From the NCBI GenBank assembly GCA_017961585.1, contig JAGCWX010000031.1, forward strand, positions 1-64,000: a stretch of 64,000 bases of DNA, read 5' to 3'. The notes under the pieces are model-generated. The model did no database searches and was not told the DNA's origin. It worked only from the letters and a program-made list of their open reading frames with translations. Positions 7,363 through 14,819 of this stretch are shown piece after piece (positions within the stretch are counted from its first letter, which is position 1; the number at the start of each line of letters is the position of its first letter). The DNA is from Elusimicrobiaceae bacterium (GTDB lineage Bacteria > Elusimicrobiota > Elusimicrobia > Elusimicrobiales > Elusimicrobiaceae). Both the position numbers and the translations under genes were made by a program.

Positions 7363-7896
7363 ATGGAAAAATTAAAACAACCTACCTCTTTAAATTGCTT
7401 TGCGTGTGGCAAAAATAATCCGTTCGGGCTCAAGCTGAAATGGTTCAACAATTATGAACAAAAACAAGTAGAGACCGAATTTGAATTGAGCGACAATTAT
7501 TGTTCCTACCCGGGCACTGTGCACGGCGGCATTGTGGCTACTATTTTGGATGAAACTTCCGGCCGCGCTATTTTGCTTAATAACGATTTTGCGCGCTTGA
7601 TGGTGACGCTTAAAATGGAAGTAGTGTACAAACAAAACACACCCACCAACACCAAGTTAAAAGCCATCGGCCGCGTACTGCGCGACGGGGGCTCCCGCGC
7701 GCAAGTGGAAGGGGAAATCGTCCTGCCCGACGGAACCGTGTGTGCTTCTTGCAAAAGTATTTTGTTCAAAATTCCGCAAGCGGTGCAAGCGCGTTTTGGC
7801 TCGGAAGCGGACGAATGGAACCGCACCACGCCCCAAGTACCGCAAGGATGCAACTGCGGGCCGGAAGGCCATGTCTGCGGCGAAAAGGCAAAATAA
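7363..7896 (+). CDS. PaaI-like hotdog thioesterase
   Basis: A 177-residue hotdog-fold protein of the PaaI/YbdB acyl-CoA thioesterase group. Key features are the N-terminal CFACGKNNPFGLKLKW, common in this subfamily, then TVHGGIVATILDETSG, which carries the hotdog helix and catalytic acidic residue. The C-terminal strand has RVLRDGGSRAQVEGEI. The last 20 residues are cysteine-rich (CNCGPEGHVC), an unusual tail that might bind a metal. A TATAAT at 7340 and an AGGAG site at 7352 give it an ordinary leader. It stands alone before tRNA-Val; the substrate is unknown. Confidence 0.85.
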   Translation: MEKLKQPTSLNCFACGKNNPFGLKLKWFNNYEQKQVETEFELSDNYCSYPGTVHGGIVATILDETSGRAILLNNDFARLMVTLKMEVVYKQNTPTNTKLKAIGRVLRDGGSRAQVEGEIVLPDGTVCASCKSILFKIPQAVQARFGSEADEWNRTTPQVPQGCNCGPEGHVCGEKAK

Positions 7897-7897
7897 A

Positions 7898-7926
7898 TTG
7901 AATCCGTCTCTTTATTTTGATATAAT
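7898..7926 (+). promoter_or_regulatory. Promoter of tRNA-Val
   Basis: TTGAAT (7898-7903) and TATAAT (7921-7926) are separated by exactly 17 bp, placing the transcription start about 20 bp before the tRNA 5' end. Confidence 0.75.
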
Positions 7927-7951
7927 AAGGTATAGAATTTAAGTAGTTTTT

Positions 7952-8024
7952 GGATCGGTAGCTTAGTTGGTAGAGCGCCTGCTTTACACGCAGGAGGTCA
8001 GGGGTTCGAGTCCCTTCCGGTCCA
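7952..8024 (+). tRNA. tRNA-Val (anticodon TAC)
   Basis: A 73-nt tRNA. The acceptor is GGATCGG/CCGGTCC (one T-G pair) with discriminator A at 8024. The D-arm is TAGCTTAGTTGGTAGA, and the anticodon stem CCTGC/GCAGG with loop TTTACAC gives anticodon TAC. The T-arm is GGGGTTCGAGTCCC. CCA is not encoded. A T-run follows directly. Confidence 0.96.
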
Positions 8025-8208
8025 TTTTTTTATTTGTAAAACGCTTTATTTCTTTGTTGCTCACTTGCTCGAATACCTCCGCGCTTCCGCGCGCGTTCCG
8101 CCAGTATACTTCGCAAGTTCGCGCCTCGAACTGAAGCGTTTTTCTTTTAAAAAAATCCCGCGTTGCAAGAACTCCTTTCCGGTCCATTTTTTATTTGTAA
8201 AACGCTTT
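8014..8208. repeat. Direct repeat of the tRNA-Val 3' end (copies at 8014-8047 and 8175-8208)
   Basis: The last bases of tRNA-Val plus about 24 bp of its downstream flank (TTCCGGTCCATTTTTT, ATTTGTAAAACGCTTT) are repeated almost exactly 161 bp further on. The second copy ends two bases before the stop codon of the aryl-polyene ligase gene. Such a repeated tRNA 3' end is the usual scar of tRNA-targeted integration. The 127 bp between the copies holds no gene I can support. Confidence 0.75.
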
Positions 8209-8210
8209 GT

Positions 8211-9338
8211 TTACCAATCGCTGTCTTTACCCATGGAATTGGTGGGAAGCGCGGCTCCAAAAGTAAACGCGCGAGGCATTTCGTGAGAAGATAATTGACC
8301 CGTCAGATAGCTACGCAGTTGTGGCAAAATTTGCTCTGTATATTGCGCGTTAAGTACAACAAAGGCCTTTAAGCGTTTGCCTTCTTCCGGACGCATCAAA
8401 CGTATTTTGCAAGTTTTAACTGCCGGATGTTGCTGTAATATTTTTTCCACTCGGTCTAACGAAACATTCACCCCGGCCACCTGCACCACACGGTCCATCC
8501 GTTTGAGCGGAAAAATCCCACGGGGCGCAACAAATTTCACTTGATCCGGGAAGGGCACCCACCCTTCAATGCCTTTGCGGCGTATCTGTGTATGATCGGC
8601 GGAAATTTCCCAAAAATCGTTAATTTGAAAGGGTTCGCTTTCATCCTCGCGCACGCCAATCCCCCCTGTATCCGTGGCCCCGTACAATTCTACCACGTGT
8701 TCTGCGCCGGCTTGTTGAAGCCGGACAAATAATCCTTGGGGGCAGGGCGCGGTAGACGTAACCGCCGTTACGCCCGGCGGGAACCTATTCCCCGCTTGCA
8801 AAAAATATTCCCAAAACAGTGGGAAACCCGCCAGCACATCCCCAGATTGCAAAATAGATTCCCACGGTTGCACCGGCAGTGCCGCAAGCGCACAGGTGGG
8901 CGTTTTGTACACAAACGGGAATAATACGGCAAACGAAATCCCATACAAGTGTTGGCGCGGGGTTAGCGTAATGAGCCGTTTAGCATTTTTAAAATGACGT
9001 CCTACACTTTTCCCTTCAATTTCCAACATTTCTTGCGTATATAGAATTTGTTTAGGGTTGCCCGTGCTCCCCGAAGTGGACAAATACACAAATTTATTTT
9101 TTTGATAGGCCTGATGGGCTTGAGAAATCAGTTGCGATAAAGCAGAAAACGGTTCCGGCTTAAACCCAAAAAATAGCCCCACTTGCTTTGTGGCCTGTTG
9201 AAGCACTTCCGCCGGGATTTTTTGTATATCCAGTTTTTCCGACGTATCAAAAAACGCAAAGGTATCGTGCCGCTGTTTGACGAGTTCGGTAGAAATAATA
9301 TCGTGGACAATCCATTCCACCTGCTCACGCGCAAACAT
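8211..9338 (-). CDS. AMP-dependent aryl-ACP ligase of the aryl-polyene operon (ApeH-like)
   Basis: A 375-residue member of the ANL adenylating superfamily. In aryl-polyene loci this enzyme activates the aryl starter (for example 4-hydroxybenzoate) as an adenylate and loads it on an ACP. The P-loop LSTSGSTGNPK is near residue 85, ELYGATDTGG near 218 and the hinge region near VKFVAPRG. The C-terminal NSMGK, the usual catalytic lysine motif, is followed by only four residues, so the protein ends unusually early after it. It is short, as are the ligases of aryl-polyene clusters. It is last in the operon and overlaps the preceding gene by 14 bp. Confidence 0.85.
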   Translation of the reverse strand: MFAREQVEWIVHDIISTELVKQRHDTFAFFDTSEKLDIQKIPAEVLQQATKQVGLFFGFKPEPFSALSQLISQAHQAYQKNKFVYLSTSGSTGNPKQILYTQEMLEIEGKSVGRHFKNAKRLITLTPRQHLYGISFAVLFPFVYKTPTCALAALPVQPWESILQSGDVLAGFPLFWEYFLQAGNRFPPGVTAVTSTAPCPQGLFVRLQQAGAEHVVELYGATDTGGIGVREDESEPFQINDFWEISADHTQIRRKGIEGWVPFPDQVKFVAPRGIFPLKRMDRVVQVAGVNVSLDRVEKILQQHPAVKTCKIRLMRPEEGKRLKAFVVLNAQYTEQILPQLRSYLTGQLSSHEMPRAFTFGAALPTNSMGKDSDW

Positions 9339-10119
9339 ACGGCTTCCCCGCTATTTTTAAAATGGTTCCGGCAAATTGTTCGCGCAAGCTAAAATCTTTT
9401 TTCTGCTCTAAATGGTTGGCCAGTAGCAACACGCTATGCGCGCACGAATGAACAGGCAAAAGCGGTTGCGTTTGCGTGCGTACATCAACGGTGGTAGAAA
9501 GCTCAATAGAATCCAACACAAATTGCGTGGCCGCGGTGGGTTTTTTGCTTACCACCCATGCGCCCGCCAACCGCGTAGCCGGTAAATGCGGCTGATAGAC
9601 AAATGGATCAAACACATGTGGATCCTTTTGTAACACTTCTACTAAAAGCGGATTTACATCTTCCGTTACAGCCACAAGTACCTGTTCGCACATATCTTTA
9701 GCTAGAAATTGCTGAGCCGTTAACAAGGCCGCCCCGAACGAAGCATCCAGTTGCCCGGTTACTACGCAAGGCCCGTGGATACCTAAAAACATAGAAAGGA
9801 AAAGTGCCGTTGAATTATGCACCGAACTGGCAAATGCCGTCGGGGAAGATAATTCGTCGCCATCTTCCACAATACTTTGCATAAACTTGAGCGTACTTTC
9901 CAAGGCACCCGCACCCATGGCCAAACTAATTCCCAACTTAGCATGTGAAGTATCTTTTAATTGGGCTTGCTCCAACGCGCGGAATGCACACAACAATACA
10001 TTTTTTGAAATTTGTTCTGCGCGGCGTAATTTGCGCACTTCCACAAAAGGGGCAAAATCTTCCGGGGCCGCGTCGCCCGTTAAGCAAGCAAATCCGTTGA
10101 TAAAAAGTTTAGGCAGCAT
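9325..10119 (-). CDS. Ketosynthase-like chain-length factor (ApeC-like)
   Basis: A 264-residue protein resembling the short ketosynthase-like family found beside the elongating ketosynthase in aryl-polyene clusters, where it forms the KS:CLF heterodimer that sets chain length. It shows FASSVHNSTALFLSMFLGI, the family's substitute for the active-site region, but no catalytic Cys-His-His triad. The ATG at 10119 overlaps the upstream ketosynthase by 11 bp; the long upstream open frame is inside that gene. Function is inferred from family and position. Confidence 0.8.
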   Translation of the reverse strand: MLPKLFINGFACLTGDAAPEDFAPFVEVRKLRRAEQISKNVLLCAFRALEQAQLKDTSHAKLGISLAMGAGALESTLKFMQSIVEDGDELSSPTAFASSVHNSTALFLSMFLGIHGPCVVTGQLDASFGAALLTAQQFLAKDMCEQVLVAVTEDVNPLLVEVLQKDPHVFDPFVYQPHLPATRLAGAWVVSKKPTAATQFVLDSIELSTTVDVRTQTQPLLPVHSCAHSVLLLANHLEQKKDFSLREQFAGTILKIAGKPYVCA

Positions 10120-11308
10120 CACAAGCCCCCAGGACAATAGCGGCATTACAACCGCCAAAAGCAAGTGAATCAGAAACGGCAAAACGTTTTGAAATAGTAG
10201 TTTGCTTTTGGGTGGGCACCAATTGCAATTGCTCATCGGGCGTAGAGAACCCAACTGTTGCCGGCAGTATGCGTTTGTTGAGTGCTTGCAGGGTGAGCAC
10301 GGCCTCTATCGCGCCGGCGGCTCCCAGCGTGTGCCCGGTAACACTTTTGGAACCCCACACCGGCACCTGAGGCAACACAGCGCGAAAAGCAATTGCTTCC
10401 GCGCTATCGTTGGCTTGGCTGGCGGTACCGTGTGCGTTAATAAAAGCAATATCGTTAGCGTTTTTGCCCGCATCTTGCAACGCAAAAGAAAGCGCTTTTT
10501 GCAAGCCCGTTCCCTTCGGGTCCGGCGCGGTGGGGTGGAACCCGTCGCAACAATTTCCATACCCTAATACATAGCCCTGGCAAGGCAGCTGAAATTTTTG
10601 GGCGGTTTGTTCATTCACTAAAAGCAAGGCCGCGGCACCTTCCCCGATATTAATACCACTGCGCGTTTTACAAAACGGACGGCAACGTTGTGGGGTAGAT
10701 ACAAGTAGGCGGATAAATCCGTCGTAAGGGCTTTCCGTAAGCTCATCGGTACCGCCGCACAACACCACGTCGCACAAATCTGTTTCAATCCAATTTTTGG
10801 CTAGGCCAATCGCATCCGTTCCGCTGGCACACGCGGTAGCAATCGTTTGGAAGGGGCCGGTAAAGCCGAAGTAGTTACTCACCCACTGGGCTAAAGGCGT
10901 AGCCAGGTAATTTTTAAGCCCTGCTATATCCTGGGACGTTAGCGAATTTTGCCGCCACTGTTTGTATATTTGAAAACAATGAAAAGAAGAATGTACCGAG
11001 GAGCCGACAATCACCCCCACACGGCTTGGGGTAAGCTGACTGGGCAAAATCCCCGCCTGTGCAAAGGCCTCTTGGGCCGCGCGGATAAAAAAGAATTGGC
11101 TGAAAGTTTGATCGGCAGGTTTATTTTGATACGTGGTGGGATTTACCAAAAATACGGGGTATTTAGTTGTATAGGTACTTGTAATGCGGTCCGCAGGTAA
11201 TTCAAAGAGAGCATTTCCGCTTAATGCCCCTTCAAATGTTTCGGCTGCCGTATTGCCACACGCACATACGCAGCCCATCCCTGCGATTGATACTTGTTTT
11301 AAAGACAT
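10109..11308 (-). CDS. Beta-ketoacyl-ACP synthase (ApeO-like)
   Basis: A 399-residue FabF-type condensing enzyme that extends the polyene chain with malonyl-ACP. The catalytic cysteine lies in ATACASGTDAIG, near residue 170. The two catalytic histidines lie in NAHGTASQAND and KSVTGHTLGAAGAIEA, followed by the C-terminal SLAFGGCNA. All three catalytic residues are present. It is immediately followed by its chain-length-factor partner and preceded by an ACP (stop and start overlap by one base), a typical KS:CLF:ACP unit. Confidence 0.9.
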   Translation of the reverse strand: MSLKQVSIAGMGCVCACGNTAAETFEGALSGNALFELPADRITSTYTTKYPVFLVNPTTYQNKPADQTFSQFFFIRAAQEAFAQAGILPSQLTPSRVGVIVGSSVHSSFHCFQIYKQWRQNSLTSQDIAGLKNYLATPLAQWVSNYFGFTGPFQTIATACASGTDAIGLAKNWIETDLCDVVLCGGTDELTESPYDGFIRLLVSTPQRCRPFCKTRSGINIGEGAAALLLVNEQTAQKFQLPCQGYVLGYGNCCDGFHPTAPDPKGTGLQKALSFALQDAGKNANDIAFINAHGTASQANDSAEAIAFRAVLPQVPVWGSKSVTGHTLGAAGAIEAVLTLQALNKRILPATVGFSTPDEQLQLVPTQKQTTISKRFAVSDSLAFGGCNAAIVLGACDAA

Positions 11309-11571
11309 TATTTCTTGCGATTTTTTTCAATATAATCCGCCAGAGTGCCCATCGTTTTGAACACTTCGCGGCCTTGCTGCATATTCTCAATTAAGATGCC
11401 GTACTTTTTTTGTAGCAGCATAATAAGTTCCACAGCATCCAAACTATCCAGGCATAGCCCGCTGTCGCCGAAAATGGCATCTTCGGCACCAAAGCCGGAA
11501 ACATCATTCCCGCCCAAGTCAATATTTTCGGCAATGAGCGTTTTAATTTCATCTATTGTTTGTTGTTGCAT
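11308..11571 (-). CDS. Acyl carrier protein, second of the operon
   Basis: An 87-residue acyl carrier protein. The 4'-phosphopantetheine attachment serine is in LCLDSLDAVELI, near residue 41. Acidic helices and the terminal ADYIEKNRKK fit the family. Two in-frame ATGs lie just upstream; I chose the one at 11571 for best spacing from GGTGGA. It overlaps the end of the upstream acyltransferase by 23 bp. Together with the ACP at 18825 it gives the two ACPs usual for aryl-polyene loci. Confidence 0.88.
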   Translation of the reverse strand: MQQQTIDEIKTLIAENIDLGGNDVSGFGAEDAIFGDSGLCLDSLDAVELIMLLQKKYGILIENMQQGREVFKTMGTLADYIEKNRKK

Positions 11572-12466
11572 AATCATTCCACCCATCAAAATAATTAAAG
11601 AACTGATACGGATATTTTATACAAAATTGTGTTAAGTAGTCTATAAATTGTTGAGCATAGGGCTGATAATGTTGTTTCTGCGGGCCTTGGTCTTGCACCG
11701 CAAACGGTTGAAATACCCAGCCGGAAAGGCGGCCCTTTCCTTCCCATGGGAAGAAAGCAATCACGATAGGGGCTCCCGTTGCGGCGGCCAAACGGTAAAA
11801 ACTATACGGCACGTGTATTTTGCCTCCCAAAAAATCTACCTCTACAGCATTTTGCGGATTGCCAAACACGCGGTCCGCCATCGCACATACAATTTCCCCC
11901 CGCTTCAGGGCGGCCATCATTTCCGGCACGCCACCCAGCGGCCCGGCGGGGTTAATAAACGTAAAAGGGGCCTTTTCCCCACGATGCTGCGCGACAGTCT
12001 TATCGTTATCTTTGGGGTTGCGGTAATACAAAATATGCATGGGCCTATTTAAAAATTGCAAGCAGTTCACCGCACTTTGCCAACACCCTACATGCGCCGT
12101 CAGCAACAATATTCCTTTGTTTTGTTTGACGAGTTCCTCGCACATTTGGCGTGTTTGGGAATCGGAATCAAATTGCGTGTTTCCCAAAATCCCCAACGCG
12201 GCCCGGTCCACCAGCGTGCGCCCAAAGGTAAGATTAAGCCGAAACGTATGTTTAAAAAAATCCCATTTTGTCGTCGGCGCAAAACGGCGTGTGATGTACG
12301 CGCGCGATTTATCCCGCACCGATTTATGCAAGCAATATACCAACACTAACGGATACAAAAACCAATAGGCCAGCGTGCGGCCGCCCAGCGAAATCAAGAC
12401 GTACACAAAACGATGTTTAAAACGAGAGGCCATACTTCGGCCCGTTTTTTCTTCATGCGTGTTCAT
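11549..12466 (-). CDS. LpxL/HtrB-like lysophospholipid acyltransferase
   Basis: A 305-residue acyltransferase of the lipid A biosynthesis (LpxL/HtrB) superfamily. An N-terminal hydrophobic segment (about residues 22-45) anchors it to the membrane. The catalytic HX4D-type site appears as LLTAHVGCWQSA, with a later ADRVFGNPQ block. In aryl-polyene loci such an enzyme is thought to transfer an acyl or polyenoyl chain to the lipid anchor. The start at 12466 has AGGAG at good spacing and overlaps the glycosyltransferase by 14 bp. Confidence 0.8.
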   Translation of the reverse strand: MNTHEEKTGRSMASRFKHRFVYVLISLGGRTLAYWFLYPLVLVYCLHKSVRDKSRAYITRRFAPTTKWDFFKHTFRLNLTFGRTLVDRAALGILGNTQFDSDSQTRQMCEELVKQNKGILLLTAHVGCWQSAVNCLQFLNRPMHILYYRNPKDNDKTVAQHRGEKAPFTFINPAGPLGGVPEMMAALKRGEIVCAMADRVFGNPQNAVEVDFLGGKIHVPYSFYRLAAATGAPIVIAFFPWEGKGRLSGWVFQPFAVQDQGPQKQHYQPYAQQFIDYLTQFCIKYPYQFFNYFDGWNDYATTNNR

Positions 12467-13625
12467 GCAAACTCCTACGAAACGCCCACCCCAACGCAGC
12501 TACTATCCCAAAAGTGATGACGGCTAAACACGGGGCTACTAGTAAGGACCCCAAAATCCACTCCCACACGCGTTGCAATGCTTGTTTCCCCAGGGTGGTC
12601 AGCGTGAATTCTGTCAGCCAATGCCCGTGACGTACAAAATACCCCACTTCAATACATAAAGCCGGGATAAACGGGCCAATACATAGCTTTTCAAACCCCA
12701 CACACAACAGCCGATTTAAATTCCACCAACCGGCGCCCCAAAACAGCCACACTTGCCGAATGCCCACAAACGCAATGGAACCGCAAAAAATCCCCCACGC
12801 CGCCGAAAGTGCGTTACGCAGCACACTGCCGGGGGTAGCTAAATTATCCTTAAGTATTTGCCAATAACTTTTTTTAACCAGGGCACCTGCTACTTCTTCA
12901 TATTGGCGGTGCGCAATCGGCAGCATGGAACGCATCGTTAAATAAGTATTCAGTACCGTCAAGCGCAAATTATCTTTCCATTGGCTAAAATGGGAAACCC
13001 GCTCGCCCGTGTAGGAAACACTCACCGGCACTTCTTCCACTTTAAACCCTGCCCACAAAGCGCGCACCACCACTTCTACCTCAAAGGCATAGCGTTTGCT
13101 CCATACCTGCAACGTGTTTAGCAAATCAATGGGATAGCACCGGTAGCCGCTTTGAATATCGTGCACGGCTTTCCCGGTTTGCACGTGTACCCAAAAATTA
13201 CCGAATTTACGCCCAAAGCGCGAACCAAATGGAACCGTCTCATCAAATTTACGCACCCCTAAAATGAGTGCTTGCGGATTTTGCGTAGCGGCCTGAATGA
13301 AAAGCGGAATTTCTTGCGGATCGTGTTGGCCGTCGGAATCAATCGTAATGATATGACTAAACCCATGTTCTTGCGCCCACGCGGCACCGGCTTTGATGGC
13401 GGTGCCCTTCCCTTGGTTAGGGGTTTGACGAAGCAGCTCTACATGGAGCCCCTGCAAACAAGTGTCCGGAAACGCTGCACTCCCATCATCCACCACCAAA
13501 ACATGCGGCCAAACGGCCAGGCATTGCTGGGCTACCGTGCGCAATGTTTTGAGGTGATTATAATGCGGAAGTACCACCAAAAATGTTATTTGGGCTGCAG
13601 TTTGCCTTGTTTCCATGCTTGGCAT
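12453..13625 (-). CDS. Family 2 glycosyltransferase with C-terminal membrane domain
   Basis: A 390-residue GT2 enzyme. The N-terminal catalytic domain (about residues 12-235) shows VVLPHYNHLKTL, LVVDDGSA, GKGTAIKAGAAWA, and the metal-binding TIDSDGQHDP. DIQSGYRCYP follows, like the DPM1/polyprenol-phosphate sugar transferases. From about residue 265 a hydrophobic region with several membrane segments follows, of the DUF2062 type often attached in aryl-polyene loci. It probably adds a sugar to the polyene or its lipid anchor. It overlaps the thioesterase gene by 40 bp; the exact start (first or fourth residue Met) is uncertain. Confidence 0.82.
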   Translation of the reverse strand: MPSMETRQTAAQITFLVVLPHYNHLKTLRTVAQQCLAVWPHVLVVDDGSAAFPDTCLQGLHVELLRQTPNQGKGTAIKAGAAWAQEHGFSHIITIDSDGQHDPQEIPLFIQAATQNPQALILGVRKFDETVPFGSRFGRKFGNFWVHVQTGKAVHDIQSGYRCYPIDLLNTLQVWSKRYAFEVEVVVRALWAGFKVEEVPVSVSYTGERVSHFSQWKDNLRLTVLNTYLTMRSMLPIAHRQYEEVAGALVKKSYWQILKDNLATPGSVLRNALSAAWGIFCGSIAFVGIRQVWLFWGAGWWNLNRLLCVGFEKLCIGPFIPALCIEVGYFVRHGHWLTEFTLTTLGKQALQRVWEWILGSLLVAPCLAVITFGIVAALGWAFRRSLHEHA

Positions 13626-14059
13626 ATTTTCTCGTAAAATTCCGGGCGTTCAAACAATACTTGTTGGGTTTGTTTATCCACTAAAAGTTGTACGCTGTAT
13701 CCGCGAGCCATCACCTTTTGTTGCTCGTCCAAAATTGTAAAATCCACGTTGAGCCGCACCGCTTCTGTATAGAACAACCGTGCTTTTATCTCATACGTAT
13801 GGCCGTACGTTAAAGGGGCCAAATAATCCAGGTGCATTTGCCGCACGGGTAGCAGTACCCCGTGGTTAAAAAAATCAGCATATCCCATGCCAAAGGCATC
13901 TCCCAGGGCCATGCGTGCATCCTCGCACATGGCCACGTAATTGCCGTGCCAAACAATTTTCATCACATCCATTTCGTGGAAACGCACCGTGTGAAAAATG
14001 GATTTCTCAAGGGGTTTGGGGGCGTTGGGTTCCTGCTTAAAATAGTTGTATTGTTTCAT
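13586..14059 (-). CDS. Acyl-CoA/ACP thioesterase, YbgC-type (ApeK-like)
   Basis: A 157-residue 4-hydroxybenzoyl-CoA thioesterase-like hotdog protein. The segment FHTVRFHEMDVMKIVWHGNY carries the family pattern with the catalytic aspartate, near residue 31. AMCEDARMALGDAFG forms the hotdog helix. In aryl-polyene loci a thioesterase of this type is thought to edit or release chains. Its ATG overlaps the dehydratase stop by 4 bp. Confidence 0.85.
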   Translation of the reverse strand: MKQYNYFKQEPNAPKPLEKSIFHTVRFHEMDVMKIVWHGNYVAMCEDARMALGDAFGMGYADFFNHGVLLPVRQMHLDYLAPLTYGHTYEIKARLFYTEAVRLNVDFTILDEQQKVMARGYSVQLLVDKQTQQVLFERPEFYEKICQAWKQGKLQPK

Positions 14060-14412
14060 AACTCCCTCTGCACAAATTGCACAATTAGCTGACTTAATTT
14101 TTTATTTTGATTGGGCTCTACCAACTCCGCAAAGTACCACCCATCCGGGCGTTGCGATAATTTGACCTCTATAAATGAGCCCGGCAAAGAAGGGCTGATA
14201 AACTTGGCCTTTTTAATAGCTTTTACTTCCATGGGTTTGTTAAGCAACCGGCTGGCCGCATCACTGCAAAATGAAATTTGACACACCGCCGGCAACAGGG
14301 GATATCCTTCAAAATGTCCCTTAAACGCCGGGAAGTTTTCTTCTAGTTCATACAAAATGCCCGCGGGGGTTGTACGCCGATAACACGTTTGAATTGCTTG
14401 TTCTACAAACAT
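14056..14412 (-). CDS. Hotdog 3-hydroxyacyl-ACP dehydratase (ApeI-like)
   Basis: A 118-residue FabZ/FabA-like hotdog protein. The segment FPAFKGHFEGYPLLPAV matches the dehydratase pattern, with the catalytic histidine in KGHFEGYP, near residue 33. In aryl-polyene systems two small dehydratases (ApeI and ApeP) act as a heterodimer; the partner here is the gene at 17658. It overlaps the lipoprotein gene by 10 bp and the thioesterase by 4 bp. Confidence 0.85.
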   Translation of the reverse strand: MFVEQAIQTCYRRTTPAGILYELEENFPAFKGHFEGYPLLPAVCQISFCSDAASRLLNKPMEVKAIKKAKFISPSLPGSFIEVKLSQRPDGWYFAELVEPNQNKKLSQLIVQFVQREL

Positions 14413-14819
14413 ACTCCTCCTGTTACTTCCATTTCAAATGTTCCTTGCAAGAGCGCCGTTTTTTGGGTGATTTTCCGCGCCGGGCAGGAAGTTAAAAACT
14501 GTTCCTGCACCAATTGCCCCCACGCGCGAATCAACCTGCCGGGGATTTTGGGTGCCCGGTAGTGCACCTGTATTTGCTCGTTTGATACCGTTAAATCCGC
14601 CAATTTTAGGGCGGGTTCTGCCAGGATGATTACGCGTGCTTGCTGTGGTTGGGGCTCATATTGGCTAATAAGCGTAAAGTAAAATTTTTGCGGTTCAAGT
14701 ACCCCGCTGGCCATGGACGCGGTTTGCATAGCAATGGGCTCCGCCGGCGCAGGCGTATTTACCCAATGGGCCCGGCAGCCAAACAAGAAAATTACAAGCA
14801 CTCCGATTATTTTTTTCAT
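14403..14819 (-). CDS. Small lipoprotein of the aryl-polyene operon
   Basis: A 138-residue protein with a lipoprotein signal (MKKIIGVLVIFLFGC, lipobox LFGC), so lipidated at Cys15. The mature part is probably beta-rich. Its place after the MMPL exporter matches the DUF3261-type lipoprotein of aryl-polyene loci, thought to help move the product to the outer membrane; I cannot confirm that family by eye. The ATG at 14819 overlaps the exporter stop (ATGA), which fixes the start. Confidence 0.8.
   Translation of the reverse strand: MKKIIGVLVIFLFGCRAHWVNTPAPAEPIAMQTASMASGVLEPQKFYFTLISQYEPQPQQARVIILAEPALKLADLTVSNEQIQVHYRAPKIPGRLIRAWGQLVQEQFLTSCPARKITQKTALLQGTFEMEVTGGVCL

Noticed and set aside
7984-8187. 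67-residue frame ending DRKGLEPLTS over tRNA-Val
   Set aside because: Known antisense-tRNA artefact. The repeated DRKG start only reflects the duplicated tRNA 3' end.
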